Positions 34,306-46,651 are shown, counted from the first letter of the stretch. The stretch is DNA of 64,000 bases from Budorcas taxicolor (GCF_023091745.1 NC_068910.1:8778272-8842271), one strand, 5' to 3'. The notes: a model not told the origin generated them from the letters alone. Program-made: numbers and translations.

Positions 34306-35395
34306 AATCATATCACCATCATGAATTGTACAGTGCTTGAGCTTCCTCATTGATCCCCATCTGCCTTGGTTCAAACCTTCTCCCTTACCTGGATTCTGTA
34401 TCAGCCTCTTATCAGAGCTCTCCAACATAGCTCCTCACCCGACTCTCTATACAGTCATCAGAATTATCCCCCCAAAAATCAAATCTGATCCTCTTCTTGC
34501 CAAACAATTGAGTCTAAAGCACTAGGTAGGGGAGAGTAAAATTAGAGTCCTTGTTTTGGGGTGGGGAGGCAGCCCTGATGGCCCAGAGTAGGGCATCAAA
34601 AACCTAGTAAAGTAAGGCAGGAATTCGCACGGTGAGGTGGCCTGACCCAACGTATTTAACTTACAAGGAGTCAAAAGATAGCTACAATTTTAAAAGAGCA
34701 AATGAATTTCAAAACTGAGGAAACAAATAGTAGTCCAAGGAAGAGTAATTAAACTTAATTTTAAAAGAAAACAACTTGTCAAAAGGAGACACAATTACAA
34801 TACACAACTGGTAACCCTAATTCATTAAAAATAAGTTGGCATTTCAATGTTTGTTCATTTCATTATTCTCAGTTACGATTTTCACTGCATTCTCTTTCAA
34901 AATAAAATTTCACTTGGAATGGTGGTCTGTCTTGAATTTGTTAAAAGAAGGAAACTGATGAAGGCTACTCATTAGGTACATTAAGTATTTGAAAAAAATG
35001 CTAGGTCTTAAACAACACATTCCTCGTTTTCCACCTGTTAAAAACAAAGAAGGAAAAAGGGAAAAGCGAAAAGGATGATAGAGAAAAAAACAAGACAAAG
35101 AACAAGGCAGATAATAATAACTCGCAAACTAAAATAGGTTGTAGAGCTGCTCTTGAGCTGTAAGCTGATCGTGATGGGCTGATCCTCTCCCATTACAGCA
35201 ACACATGAAAGCCACAGGCAACGGAGCAAGCACCTTCCTCGTATTACAATCTCATACACTTGCTTTGGATGCTGTTCCTCCATCCACACCTAGTTCAAGA
35301 AGCACCATGCGTCTGGGATCATCTAGAACCAAGTAAAAGCCTGAAAGGAATTAACCAGGCAAGGCTGCATGGTACTGAGCAAGAACAGACACTTC
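34306..35395. other. Unclassified stretch
   Basis: No gene or repeat recognised. ORFs are short and lack splice context. Confidence 0.4.
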
Positions 35396-35530
35396 ATCAT
35401 CAAAAAGACTGACATCTGAATCTGTCCTTTTATTGGCTGTACAACCTTGGGCCTTACCTTCGCTAACAGCTATCATTCCCAACTTTATAGATAAGGAAAA
35501 TGTCTACACAGAAATATTATAAGGACTGAA
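35396..35530 (+). mobile_element. MIR SINE fragment
   Basis: CAACCTTGGGCCTTACCTTC and ACTTTATAGATAAGGAAAAT fit a diverged MIR core. Confidence 0.5.
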
Positions 35531-36499
35531 TGAAATAGTACATGAAACACCCAGCACAAGCCTGCCTCAGACCACGTCATAAAACCCCTCCAACTCAATT
35601 TGAATATAAACCACAGCAGTTTAAAAGAAAAAAACTAGAAAAGAAAAATAAAGATTTCCCCCTCCAACCAACAGAACAAAGTGTAAAGGCAGAAGCACTA
35701 CAAAGGAGGCACTCAAAGTCATAGCCATGTGAGGAGCCGAGGGGAAAACCTACATGACTTAGTGAGTGTGAAGGACACACTCCATCATATTTGCTGTACA
35801 AAATGATGACAAGTTAATGTAAAATATTATATTTAGGTTATAATAATCACTTCCTATATATGAACTTATTTTATGTCAAGTTCAAATATGCATAGATTCT
35901 ATTTTAGTTATAAAATAGATTCAATTTAAACATAAGAAATTCCCAAGTCATGCCTACTGGGATAGGTAAAAATACGGAACTGGGCAACTGGGGAACGAAA
36001 ATGAACATAAATGGATAATACAACAAAAGTCACTTTTGTAATGCAGTCTTAGATCGAGACAGCTAGCTGTGGGACTGCACTTATACAGGAGGAAGAGGTG
36101 AATAAGTAAACAATGACAGATAAGTATTATTAACTTCTTGTGAAAAAGAAAAGTAGTATGGGTCATAACTTTTACTAACATATGAAGTGGGGAAAGTTGA
36201 TAAATTATCCCAGAATACATGTGGATTCACTCGGTAATGGGGTTAACTTAGGCTTTACCCATCTCAAGAAACCAAGTTACTTTCCATCTCCCTACCAATC
36301 TGATCCAGAAATGAACATAGTGGTTATGAAACAACAAATTTTAAAGCTATTAAACATAATCAAACGTAAGATCGTACAGGAAAAGGTGTTCATGTGCAAC
36401 ATGCAATAAGACACTGAAACTTGAAATGCAAGTACAGAAAGTAAAAAACTTAACTGAAAGAAAAAAATTATGAATTTAAGGTATTTGAAGCTGTTTTAT
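35531..36499. other. Unclassified AT-rich stretch
   Basis: No gene or repeat recognised. Confidence 0.4.
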
Positions 36500-36862
36500 T
36501 ATGAGCTGTCTGCTATTTAAGGAGCTGTAGAAATAGACACATAGATTAAAACAGCTAAAATAAAAAGAGTGACTATACCAAATGCTAGTGAGGATGCAGA
36601 AAAACTGGCTCTCTGCTACACTGCTGGGAAGGTAATGCTACAGCCAGTCCAGAAAAACAGCTGGACAGTTTCTTCAAAAATCAAACACACCCTTCCCATA
36701 CAAGTCAGCAATCAAACTCTTGGGTATTTATTCCAAAGAAAACATTATGTTCACTGAACAACCTATACACAAATGCTCATAGCAGATTTATTCACAACAA
36801 AATATGAACCAACCCAAATATCTTTCCACAGTATAAAGCTAAACACATGACATCTATACCAT

Positions 36863-38543
36863 GTAATATTTGTTGTTTCTTAGTTACTAAGTCATGTCTG
36901 ACTCTTTGCGACCCTGTGAACTACATGCTGCGAACTACAGCATGCCAGACTTCCCAGTCCTTCACTATCTCTCAGAGTTTGCTCAAACTCATGTCCAGAG
37001 TTGGTGATGCCAGCCAGCCATCTCATCCTCTGTCGCCCTCTTCTCCTGCCCCCATCTTTCCCAGCATCAGAGTCTTTTCCAATGAGTTGGCTCTTCACAC
37101 CAGGTGGCCAAAGCTTCAGCATCAGTCCTCCCAATGAATGAATATTCAGGGCTGATTTCCTTTAGGATTAATTGGTTTGATCTCCTTGCAGTCCAAGGGA
37201 TTGAGTTTTCCAAGCACAAAAATTTGAAAGCATCAATTCTTCAGCACTCAGCCTTCTTTATAGTCCAACTCGCATATTTGCATGTGACTACTGGAAAAAC
37301 CACAGCTTTGACTATATGAGCCTTTGTCAGCAAAATGAAGTCTCTGCTTTTGAATACTCTGCCTAGGTTTCTCATAGTTTTCCTTCCAAGGAGCAAGTAT
37401 CTTTTAATTTCATACCTGCAGTCACCATCTGTAGTGATTTTGAAGCCCCCAAAAATAAAATTTCTGTCACTGTTTCCACTTTTTCCCTTTCTATCTGCCA
37501 TGAATTGATGGGATCAGATACCATGATCTTAGCTTTTTGAAAGAAGTTTCACATCAACTTTGTCATTCTCCTCTTTCACCCTCAAGGGCTCTTTAGTTCA
37601 TCTTCACTTTCTGCCATTAAAGTAGTATCATCTGCATATCTGAGTTTGTTGATATTTCTCCCAGTAATCCTGATTCCAGGTTGTGATCCATCCAATCCGG
37701 CATTTCACCTTTATGAGCCTTGTTGTGGCAAAGGGGCTTGCTTAACTCAGTGAAGCTATGAGCCTTGCCACACAGGACCACCCAAGGACAGGTCACTGGA
37801 GGAGGGAATGGCAAACCACTCCAGTATTCTTGCCTCAAGAACGCCATGAACAGTATGAAAAGGCAAAAAGATATGACACCAGAAGATGAGCATCCCTCCT
37901 TGCCCAGGTCAGATGATGTCCAACATGCTACTGGAGAAGAGCAGAGACATAGCTCCAGAAAGGAAGAAGAGGTTGACCCAAAGCAGAAATGACGTTCAGT
38001 TGTGGATGTGACTGGTGGTGAAAGTGAAGTCTGATGCTGTAAACAACAATATTGCATAGGAACCTGGAATGTTAGGTCCAGGAATCAAGGTAAATTGGAC
38101 GTGGTCCAGCACTATATTGCAAGAGTGAACATTGATATCTTAGGAATCAGTGAACTAAAATGAACAGGAATGGGTGACTTTAATTCAGATGATCAATGTA
38201 TCTACTACTGTGGCTAAGAATCCCTTAAAAGAAATGGAATAACCCTCATAGTCAGCAAAAGAGTTCAAAATACAATACTTGAGAAATCTCCAAAAATGAC
38301 AGAATGATCTTTGTTGGTTTCCAAGGCAAACCATTCAACACCACAGTAATCCAACTTAATTCCCAACCACTAATGCCAAAGAAGCTGAAGTTGGCCAGCT
38401 CTATGAAGACCTACAAGACCTTCTAGAACTAACACCAAAAAAAAGATGTCCTTTTCATCATAGGGGATTGGAATGCAAAAGTAGGAAGTCAAGAGCAACC
38501 TGGAGTAACACGGAAGTTTGGCCTTGGAGTATCATGTAATATT
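36863..38543 (-). mobile_element. BovB with 5' inversion (first insertion)
   Basis: From the left: GTAATATT duplication (36863-36870), BovB 3' end in minus orientation (36871-37708), then an abrupt switch to plus-orientation BovB 5' DNA (37709-38535), then a second duplication copy in CATGTAATATT (38533-38543). This is the arrangement left by twin priming: a normal 3' part joined to an inverted 5' part, with the middle RT region missing. The inverted part covers the 5' region and most of the endonuclease (ISELK near 38150; GDWNAK near 38465). Confidence 0.85.
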
Positions 38544-39686
38544 CAGTTCAGTTCAGTCACTCAGTCGTGTCCGACTCTTTGCGACCCCATGAATTGCAGC
38601 ACGCCAAGCCTCCCAGTCCATCACCAACTCTCGGAGTTCACCCAAACTCTTGTCCATCGAGTCAGTGATGCCATCCAGCCATCTCATCCTCTGTCATCCC
38701 CTTCTCCTCCTGCCCCCAATCCCTCCCAGCATCAGAGTCTTTTCCAATGAGTCAACTCTTCGCATGAGGTGGCCCAAGCACTGGAGTTTCAGCTTTAGCA
38801 TCAGTTCTTCCAAAGAACACCCAGGACTGATCCCCTTTAGAATGGACTGGTTGGATCTCCTTGCAGTCCAAGGGACTCTCAAAAGTCTTCTCCAACACCA
38901 CAGTTCAAAAGCATCAATTCTTCAGCACTCAGCTTTCCTCACAGTCCAACTTTGACATCCATACATGACCACTGGAAAAACCATAGCCTTGACTAGACAG
39001 ACCTTTGTTGACAAAGTAATGTGTCTGTTTTTGAATATGCTATCTAGGTTGGTCATAACTTTCCTTCCAAGGAGTAAGCGTCTTTTAATTTCATGGCTGC
39101 GATCACAATCTGCAGTGATTTTGGAGCCCCAAAAAATAAAGTCTGACACTGTTTCTACTGTTTCCCCATCTATTTCCCATGAAGTGATGGGACCGGATGC
39201 CATGATCTTTGTTTTCTGAATGCTGAGCTTTAAGCCAACTTTTTCACTCTCCTCTTTCACTTTCATCAAGAGGCTTTTTAGTTCCTCTTCACTTTCTGCC
39301 AGAAGGGTGGTGTCATCTGCATATCTGAGGTTATTGATATTTCTCCTGGTAATCTTGATTCCAGCTTGTGCTTCTTCGAGCCCAGCGTTTCTCATGATGT
39401 ACTCTGAATAGAAGTTAAATAAGCAGGGTGACAATATACAGCCTTGACGTACTCCTTTTCCTGTTTGGAACCAGTCTGTTGTTCCATGTCCAGTTCTAAC
39501 TGTTGCTTCCTGACCTACACACAGGTTTCTCGAGAGGCAGGTCAGGTGGTCTGGTATTCCCATCTCTTTCAGAATTTTCCACAGTTTATTGTGATCCACA
39601 CAGTCAAAGGCTTTGGCATAGTCAATAAAGCAGAAATAGATGTTTTTCTGGAACTCTCTTGCTTTTTCCATGATCCAGGTAATATT
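38536..39686 (-). mobile_element. BovB 3' third (second insertion, same target)
   Basis: A separate minus-strand BovB with 3' terminus CAGTTCAGTTCAGTCACTCA at 38544 and 5' truncation near 39677. It is flanked by GTAATATT at 38536-38543 and 39679-39686, so it landed in the right-hand duplication of the previous element. Confidence 0.88.
38922..39671 (-). pseudogene. BovB reverse transcriptase, 249-residue open fragment
   Basis: One of the longest uninterrupted RT frames here. In order: motif A FCFIDYAKAFDCVDHNKLW (about residues 13-31), motif B GVRQGCILSPCLFNFYSEY, motif C YADDTTLLAESEEELKSLL, motif D GLKLSIQKTKIM, and the start of the C-terminal domain to YGCQSWTVRKAEC. All catalytic aspartates are present. 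The N-terminal RT and endonuclease are absent by 5' truncation, so the fragment is not a complete enzyme. The intact frame suggests a fairly young insertion. Confidence 0.88.
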
Positions 39687-40110
39687 ACTTAGCTATAAAA
39701 AGGAACAAACTATTAATACAATGGGGCACAAGGGCGTTATGCTTAGTGGAAAAAAGCTAATCTCAACAGATCACATATTATGTGATTCTAATTTTATGTC
39801 ATTCTCAAAATGACAAAACTATAAAGATAGAGAACAAATTAGTGGTTATCAAATGATTGAGACAGGTTGAAAGAAGAGGTTTACAAGAACTACACACACA
39901 TACACAAATGCAGGTTAAAAAAGTTAGGGTAAACTGAATAAGGTCTGTAATGTGATTAACAGTAATGTACCAATGTAAATTTCCTGGTTTTGATATTATA
40001 CTACAGCTGTTTAAGACGTCCGTCACTATTGGGAGTAGTTAGGTAATGGGTACACAAGAATACTATTTTTAACTTCCTGTGAGTCCAAAATAATGTCAAA
40101 TAAAAAGTTA

Positions 40111-40785
40111 AACAGTAAAATAAGGGCTTTTATGGATTCACTTTTTCATGGATTCACTTTCAAGTTCCACTGAAAAGCATTACAGTGGCAAAACGTATGA
40201 CCACCCATTTACTATGTGGTGATCTCTTGATACCTCAACTTCCATGTTCATATAAAGAAGATAATTATTAAAATTCTTACTAAATTTCTCAAATGCAAGC
40301 TTCCCTATCAAGAAGGCTCTCCAGGATTTTTTTTATCCTTGTGTATACGGAAGAAATACTTTATTACTAAAGTTCAAAAGCCCATAAATCAAATTATTGA
40401 AAATTGTGACTATGCAAAAATTTTTAAAGCTTATTTTTAAAATAACATAATTTAAAAGGCAAAAAAAAGTTTAACAAAGAGGAAAATATCTGTATTACAA
40501 ATAATAAAGGGCTTTCTTTTTAACTTTTATAATGTACTAATAGCTCTCACAATAAGAAAAATGTCAACAACCCAACAGAAAAACAAGCCCAGGATACAAA
40601 ACTGTTCATAGAAATTTTGATGATTAATAAACTCATGTGAGCCTTTCTCATGTTACAAAAAATACAAATTAATCAGAAACCAATTTTCACTTGCCAGGAA
40701 GAAAGTTTTGGTTTTCATTTAATACTCCTATACTGCTTTATTTTCTTACTGTTATTTGCCCTTAACTTACAGACATTTTGTAAAC
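40111..40785. other. Unclassified AT-rich stretch
   Basis: No gene or repeat recognised. Confidence 0.45.
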
Positions 40786-41106
40786 TATTTATTTATTCAT
40801 TTTTGGCTGTGCGGGGTCTTCGCTGCTGCATGGGCTCTTCTCTAGTTGTATCAAGCAGGGACTACTCTGCTCCAGCGTGCAGGCTTCTCACTGTGGTGGC
40901 TTCTCTTGTTGCACAGACTCCAGGGCACACAGGCTTCAGTAGTTATGGCACATGTGCTCAGCATCTGAGTTTCTGATTCCTAGAGCACAGGCTCAATTGT
41001 TGTGGGCCACAGGCTCTCAACGTGCGGGATCGTCCTGGATCAGGGATTGAACGCGTGCCTCCTGCACTGGCAGGTAGATTCTTTACCACTTGTCACCAGG
41101 CAAGTC
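40786..41106 (-). mobile_element. CHR-type SINE, near full length
   Basis: Inverted: TATTTATTCATTTTTGGCTG tail at the left, repeated GTGGCTTCTCTTGTTGCACA-type body, B box as GGGATTGAACG near 41044, and head CACCAGGCAAGTCCC at the right. Confidence 0.9.
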
Positions 41107-43159
41107 CCACCATAAACTTTTTTAAAAAAATTACTCAGCATGTGTCACATTCTGGAAAAATTTTGTTTCATTTAGAAAACTTCCCGTTTGTGAAGACTTT
41201 AAAAGTGAGTTTAACTGAAAAATTTACTTCAATTAATCACTGCATTTTCCCTACAAGAAAAAAGTTTTATTATACCCGCAGATTACACGTCTGATTTTTC
41301 TCAATAATATTATACATTTAAGAGAAGGGATGATGACTTTTACCTTTCTTTAGTGCTTCATGTTATCAAACATAATACAGGACAAAAAATGACAAACATG
41401 AAGAAAAAAATGAAGAGATAGGGGAGAGATGACAAACAGATCTCAGATTCACATTTAGTCTCACTAAACAGCACCACTTCTGAAAACCCTAAGATTTAAA
41501 AACATACACATACATTCTCTGCCACTAAGTCATATTACAGTCAGTCTCCAATTTCATTTATAGGGCTATTGAGACATTTTAAACAAATTTCCATTAAAGT
41601 ATTTTCTTTGAAAGAAACTATAAAATCAGACTCCATGTACAATCTTTTATGCAATCACTGATTTCGATACAGTAGAGGGACTAAAGAGAGTGAACACAAC
41701 CTGCCACACAGACCTGGAGCAGACCAATGAGGTTGGTGTGGGGCATTTGGGGTTTACTACCAGATAGCGATGAACATTTCAAACCACAAGCTGTAGAGAC
41801 TGGCAAAGAGGAAACAGCTTTCTGAGCACTCCTCAATGATTAATTGCTTGTAAAAAGAATATGAAAACTGGCAACTTGGTAAATATTTTCCTTTTTCTAA
41901 ATTAAAAAATTTTTTTCATAGCATTACTTATCACTTTTGGAAAAGCAAAAGCGATACAATTTTGAAGTTTCAAAAATATTAAGCAATAACATTACAGCTT
42001 TATGTCTAATTAGTGACTCCATGTCAGGTTGAAAGAATAGCTTTCTAAACTATGACATATGCACCTTCATATTTAAGAAACAGAAATTAAAACAACTCCA
42101 AATATTATATAATTCTACATGTGTGTTTATCTGTAAAGTAATTTTATCATTATTAGTTTCAGTTTGACATACAGTGCAACTATTCATAATACTAAGAAAA
42201 AGATACAGAGTGAAAAAATGAAATACAGTAAATTTTAATTAGATCTACTACATGAATCTGGACATCAAATATTAAATTCCCAATCTATGAAATAATCTAA
42301 ACTTCCCAATAAATCTGAACATCTGGAAGTACACTGCACAGCAATTAGAAAAAGTTGCACTATGGAAAAATATTAAAATCATTCTGGCTTATGTTTTGCA
42401 AACTTCAGCAGAAAACTAATGCTAGGGTTTACTGAAACAAACACTGCTGGTATCTCATATTTCCTCCAAGAAAAAACAAAAAGCCATTATTATCTCTGAT
42501 TTTCTCCTAAAAAGTATAACGACCCTTCTTATGACATAATGGAAAATATGAACTTCAATCAAAACAGCATTCATAAAGACGTGTGGATACTTCTAAACTT
42601 TAAAACCTAAGTATCTACCCATACATCCAGAGTTTCTGAAACTAATAGCTAAATATGGTTTACTTTAGACTCCCTTTCGTAAAAAAGCCATGTCTAAACA
42701 CTGAGATTCATGGGAAACAGTACACCCTTTTAATGTATGGGGGCTCTCTCTTAAGCACTTAACCTAGCAGAATAACACATATGGATCACCTCCTGAATAT
42801 ACACATTACAACTTAACTGATACCACAAAAAAATGTCATTATACACAAGCACTTCCTGACCAGGAATGATACTTATAATAGTTAAGTGGAAAGTCCTTGA
42901 ATAGTATAAACAGTTCATACTTTATGTATGAAGAAAAGTAAGTATATATATTCACAGAAAACAGCTAAAAGATTACATATCAAAATGCTGTTATTCTTTC
43001 ATTTTTTTTATTTTCTAAATTTTCCACATTAAATATACATTCTCATAAATAGAAAAATAAATGTCATTTTTAAAACCACACAAAAACTTATGCTTCTTGG
43101 AAAATACAGATTTACTTTTTCCTCTTCCTCTCATTAGTTACAACTAAAAATCCTGGATA
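41107..43159. other. Two kilobases of AT-rich DNA without recognised features
   Basis: No gene, repeat family or strong secondary structure recognised on either strand. Confidence 0.45.
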
Positions 43160-43640
43160 TTATACATATATAAAACAAACATAAGACTTTGAAAGGTGGA
43201 GAGAAGAAGGTAGAATGTCAAGGGACCTTGGGATCTAAGGAACAAAAAAGTGATGAGTTCCCTGGGTTTTCTTTTTGTCTAATATATCTCAATATTGGAA
43301 ATGACGAGCATGGCAATCCAGAAACACCTAAGAGTGCAGACAAGGAAAACTCCAACAAAACTCTGCTCACTTTAGCCCAAGGACCAGGAAAGAAGCAGCT
43401 AAGCAAGACAGGAAACTTTTAGACAATACCCATTTTACTCCAGCCAAACACCAGAGAAAACACAGTAGTCCCAACACTACCATATGGCAAAGGTGGAACT
43501 CTCTCTAGGATGGAGACAGGGACCAAGGAGCGGATTCAGAACTTCATCCCTGAAGTAGGTAAAGAAGGAACTGCAGTATCAGTGAAGACCACTTGCAGAG
43601 CCCAGACTGCCACCATGTTATATCAATATAAATGGCATTT
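43160..43640 (+). mobile_element. Possible old L1 5'-region remnant
   Basis: GGGACCTTGGGATCTAAGGA, AACTCTCTCTAGGATGGAG and ACCAAGGAGCGGATTCAGAA recall old L1M 5' sequence. The 77-codon ORF at 43189-43422 then has no independent meaning. The assignment is weak. Confidence 0.35.
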
Positions 43641-43644
43641 CTCT

Positions 43645-43765
43645 AAAAACTAAACATGCAACTACCACACGACCCAGCAACTGTACTCTCGGGCAAACTG
43701 CCAAACTGTTTTCCAGAGGGGTTGTACCATTTACTGTTAACTGTTTCTATATCAATATCCTTGTT
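43645..43765. mobile_element. L1 3' scraps
   Basis: ACATGCAACTACCACACGAC followed by CCAGCAACTG matches an L1 3' segment. CCAAACTGTTTTCCAGAGGG follows as a separate short piece. Confidence 0.45.
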
Positions 43766-43767
43766 AC

Positions 43768-44403
43768 ATGGTTTTGGAAAATACTACTAGGGCATCAAAA
43801 AAGCAAGAGAGTTTCAGAAAAACATCGATTTCTGCTTTAATTTTCTATGCCAAAGCCTTTGACTGTGTGGATCAGAATGAACTGTGGAAAATCCTGAAAG
43901 AGATGGGAATACCAGACCACCTGACCTGCCTCTTGAGAAACCTATATGCAGGTCAGGAAGCAACAGTTGGAACTGGACATGGAACAACAGACTGGTTCCA
44001 AACAGGAAAACGAGTATGTCAAGGCTGTATATTGTCACCCTGCTTATTTAACTTCTATGCAGAGTATATCATCAGAAATGCTGGGCTGGAAGAAGCACAA
44101 GCTGGAATCAAGATTGCCGGGAAAAATGACACCACCCTTATGGCAGAAAGTGAAGAGGAACTAAAAAGCCTCTTGATGAAAGTCAAAGAGGAGAGTGAAA
44201 AAGTTGGCTTAAAGCTCAACATTCGGAAAACAAAGATCACGGCATCTGGTCGCATCACTTCATGGGAAATAGATGGGGAAACAGCGGAAACAGTGTCAGA
44301 GTTTATTCTGGGGGGTTCCAAAATCACTGCAGATGGTGATCACAGCCATGAAATTCCATCTAGTCAAGGCTATGGTTTTTCCAGTGGTCATGCATGGATA
44401 TAA
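43768..44403 (+). pseudogene. BovB reverse transcriptase fragment lacking its catalytic motif
   Basis: A 211-codon open frame includes motif B (VCQGCILSPCLFNFYAEY) and the downstream GLKLNIRKTKIT region. The 24-bp deletion is in frame and removes INNLRYAD, so the Tyr-Ala-Asp-Asp box is reduced to NDTT. Motif A is also changed (ALIFYAKAFDC instead of CFIDYAKAFDC), losing its first aspartate. The fragment is non-functional despite being open; the frame continues only 16 codons past the second deletion. Confidence 0.85.
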
Positions 44404-44831
44404 GAGTTGGACTGTGAAGAAAGCTGAGCGCCGAAGAATTGATGCTTTTGAACTGTGGTGTTGGAGAAGACTCTTGAGAGTCCCTTGGACTGCAAGGAGA
44501 TCCAACGAGTCCATTCTGAAGGAGATCAGTCCTGGGTGTTCTTTGTAAAGAATGATGCTAAAAGCTGAAACTCCAGTACTTTGGCCACCTCATGCGAAGA
44601 GTTGACTCATTGGGAAAGACTCTGATGCTGGGAGGGATTGGGGGCAGGAGAAGAAGGGGACGACAGAGGATGAGATGGCTGGATGGCATCACTGACTCGA
44701 TGGACGTGAGTTTGAGTGAACTCCTGGAGCTGGTGATGGACAGGGAGGCCTGGCGTGCTGCAATTCATGGGGTCGCAAAGAGTTGGACACGACTGAGCGA
44801 CTGAACTGACTGACTGACTGACTGACTGACT
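43793..44831 (+). mobile_element. BovB 3' third with two internal deletions
   Basis: It starts just before RT motif A and runs to the 3' terminus, which is expanded to about seven ACTG units (44804-44831). Compared with other copies here, 24 bp is missing near 44126 and about 86 bp near 44357. Confidence 0.93.
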
Positions 44832-44989
44832 AGGGCAAAGGATACAAAAGATTTCTCTGTATTGTTTTCTTACAACCTTATATGAATTGACAATTATCTC
44901 CCAGTTACAGGTTTAATTAAAAAACAGAATTCAAAAACCATCCAAAAAACTGACAAATACACTAAATATTTGGACTTCTTAAGGCAGCA

Positions 44990-45182
44990 CTTGAAGGTCA
45001 AAGTGTTAGTTACACAGTTGGGTTTGACTCTTTGCCTGCCAGGCTCCTCTGTCCATGGGATTGTCCAAGAAACAATACTGGAGTGGGTTGTCATTCCCTT
45101 CACCAGGGGATCTTCCCAACCCAGGGATCACACCCAGGTCTCCCGCGTTGCAGGAAGATTCTTTACCATCTGACTCACACAG
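44990..45182 (-). mobile_element. Bov-tA SINE
   Basis: Inverted and diverged: ACAGTTGGGTTTGACTCTTT, with CCCATGGACTGTAGC lost, then the B box as GGGATCACACC near 45123 and a degraded head. Confidence 0.88.
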
Positions 45183-45224
45183 TCTTATACCCAAAGAACC
45201 TAAACTGAACCTAGAACATATAAA

Positions 45225-45332
45225 TTCACTCTTGGCCTTGTGGTTAGAATTCTGGGCTTTCACCACCAGGTCAGGTCAGGTCAGGAGACAGATTCTGCAA
45301 CCTGAGTGGCACAGTCAAACAAAAAAAAAAAA
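45225..45332 (+). mobile_element. CHR-2-type SINE with AGGTC pentamer
   Basis: TTGGCCTTGTGGTTAGAATT head remnant, then CAGGTCAGGTCAGGTCAGG in place of the usual GGTTCAATCCCTGGTC, so the B box is lost. Poly(A) near 45320-45332. Confidence 0.65.
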
Positions 45333-45499
45333 CCACTTACTGAATTAGATTGAATAATATAACCAACATTTCAAAAATAAGACCCTTAAAAATCTAACAA
45401 TTCCATTTCATTGGTTTTAAACAAAACAATCTTAGAACAACAACAACAAAAAAAGGTGATTTCAAGAAAGTAAAGTATCCTGGTATTTCTCCACAAAAA

Positions 45500-45838
45500 G
45501 AACAGTAACTGATATCACTTATATGTGGAATCTAAAATATGACACAAATGAACTTATTTACAAAACAGAAAGACTCACATTGAAAACAAATTTACGGTTA
45601 CCAAAGGGAAAGAAGGTGAGGCAGGAATCAGGAGTTTGAGATTAGCAGATACAAACTACTACATATAAAACAGATAAACACCAAGATTCTGCTGTACAGC
45701 ACAGGGAACTATATTCAATATCCTGTCTAAACCATGATGGAAAAGAATATGAAAAAGAATATATATGTATAACTAAATTACTTTGCTGTACACTGAAAGC
45801 AAACACATTATAAATCAGCTATAATAAAAAAATGAAAT
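45500..45838 (+). mobile_element. L1 3' terminus
   Basis: ATATGTGGAATCTAAAATAT, CAGGGAACTATATTCAATAT and CACATTATAAATCAGCTATA define the artiodactyl L1 3' end, followed by an A-rich tail. Confidence 0.85.
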
Positions 45839-46352
45839 ATAAACCTCAACTGAAAAAAAAAGTTCTATGCATGAAATCTGAAATTACCATATAGCAGAGA
45901 TTCTTTACAAACCAAGCAGCCCACATAAATACCATGTATCCAGTAATAGCGGCCTCCCCAGCACGAACCTGAAGTGCGAGGGGCCCTTCCTCCATTGCCA
46001 CGGCCAGATCCCGCTCCATTAAGGCAGGGCAGGGGCAGGGGCAGCTCTGCAGCACCTCTCCTGCATGTGGCCACAACTAGCTCACCAGGCCTGCCCATTC
46101 TGGGGACAACAGCTCCCAGGCTACCTCATCAGTCACCAGCTGAGGAGTGAGGCCAGTCGCAGGCTGAACCAGCCACCTCAGTGATCCCACTAACGGGCAT
46201 GTCAACTGCCTCTGCAAGGCCACCGAGGTCTCCACCATCTGCAAGCCTAGCTCCACTGAGGGCTAGAGGTCCTGGTCACTTTCTGGTGTCCCATCTTTCT
46301 GCTCAGAGTATAGAGGCATCAAGGCCAGTGCACACATTGATAGCTGCTGGAG

Positions 46353-46620
46353 CAGCCGTTAGGGAGCAACTGTCAACCAGCAACCGTTAGTGGTCCTGCT
46401 CAGCCATTGGTTGGTGCCACAATGAGCACCTCCCCCAAGCAAGCAACCGTTAGTGAGCAACTGTCAACCAGCGACCGGTAGTGGTTCTCCTCAGCCACTG
46501 GTCAGTGCCCAGTGGGCTCCTCCCCCAAGCAAGCAACCGTTTGCCAGCGACTATCAACCAGCAACCTTAGTGGTTCTGCTCAACCACTGGTCAGTGCCCA
46601 GACGGCCCCTCCCTCTCCTG
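46353..46620 (+). repeat. Three direct repeats of about 90 bp in the LTR U3
   Basis: Units at 46353-46442, 46443-46532 and 46533-46620 each begin near GCAACCGTTAGTGAGCAACT and contain CAACCAGC, AGTGGTTCT, CACTGGTCAGTGCC and CTCCCCCAAGCAAG. The third unit diverges at its end. Confidence 0.88.
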
Positions 46621-46651
46621 TATACAAAAGGAGTCCAAATTCAGACTGAGG

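Larger units (their letters stand above)
36500..40110 (+). mobile_element. L1 3' end split by two BovB insertions
   Basis: The left part (36500-36862) carries CTAGTGAGGATGCAGAAAAA and ATTCACAACAAAATATGAAC. The right part (39687-40110) resumes with ACTTAGCTATAAAAAGGAAC and GAGAACAAATTAGTGGTTAT. Joining them across one GTAATATT restores a normal L1 3' order. Confidence 0.75.

Noticed and set aside
46353..46620. Regular repeats considered as a CRISPR-like array
   Set aside because: Units are contiguous 90-bp tandem repeats without spacers, in a vertebrate LTR.
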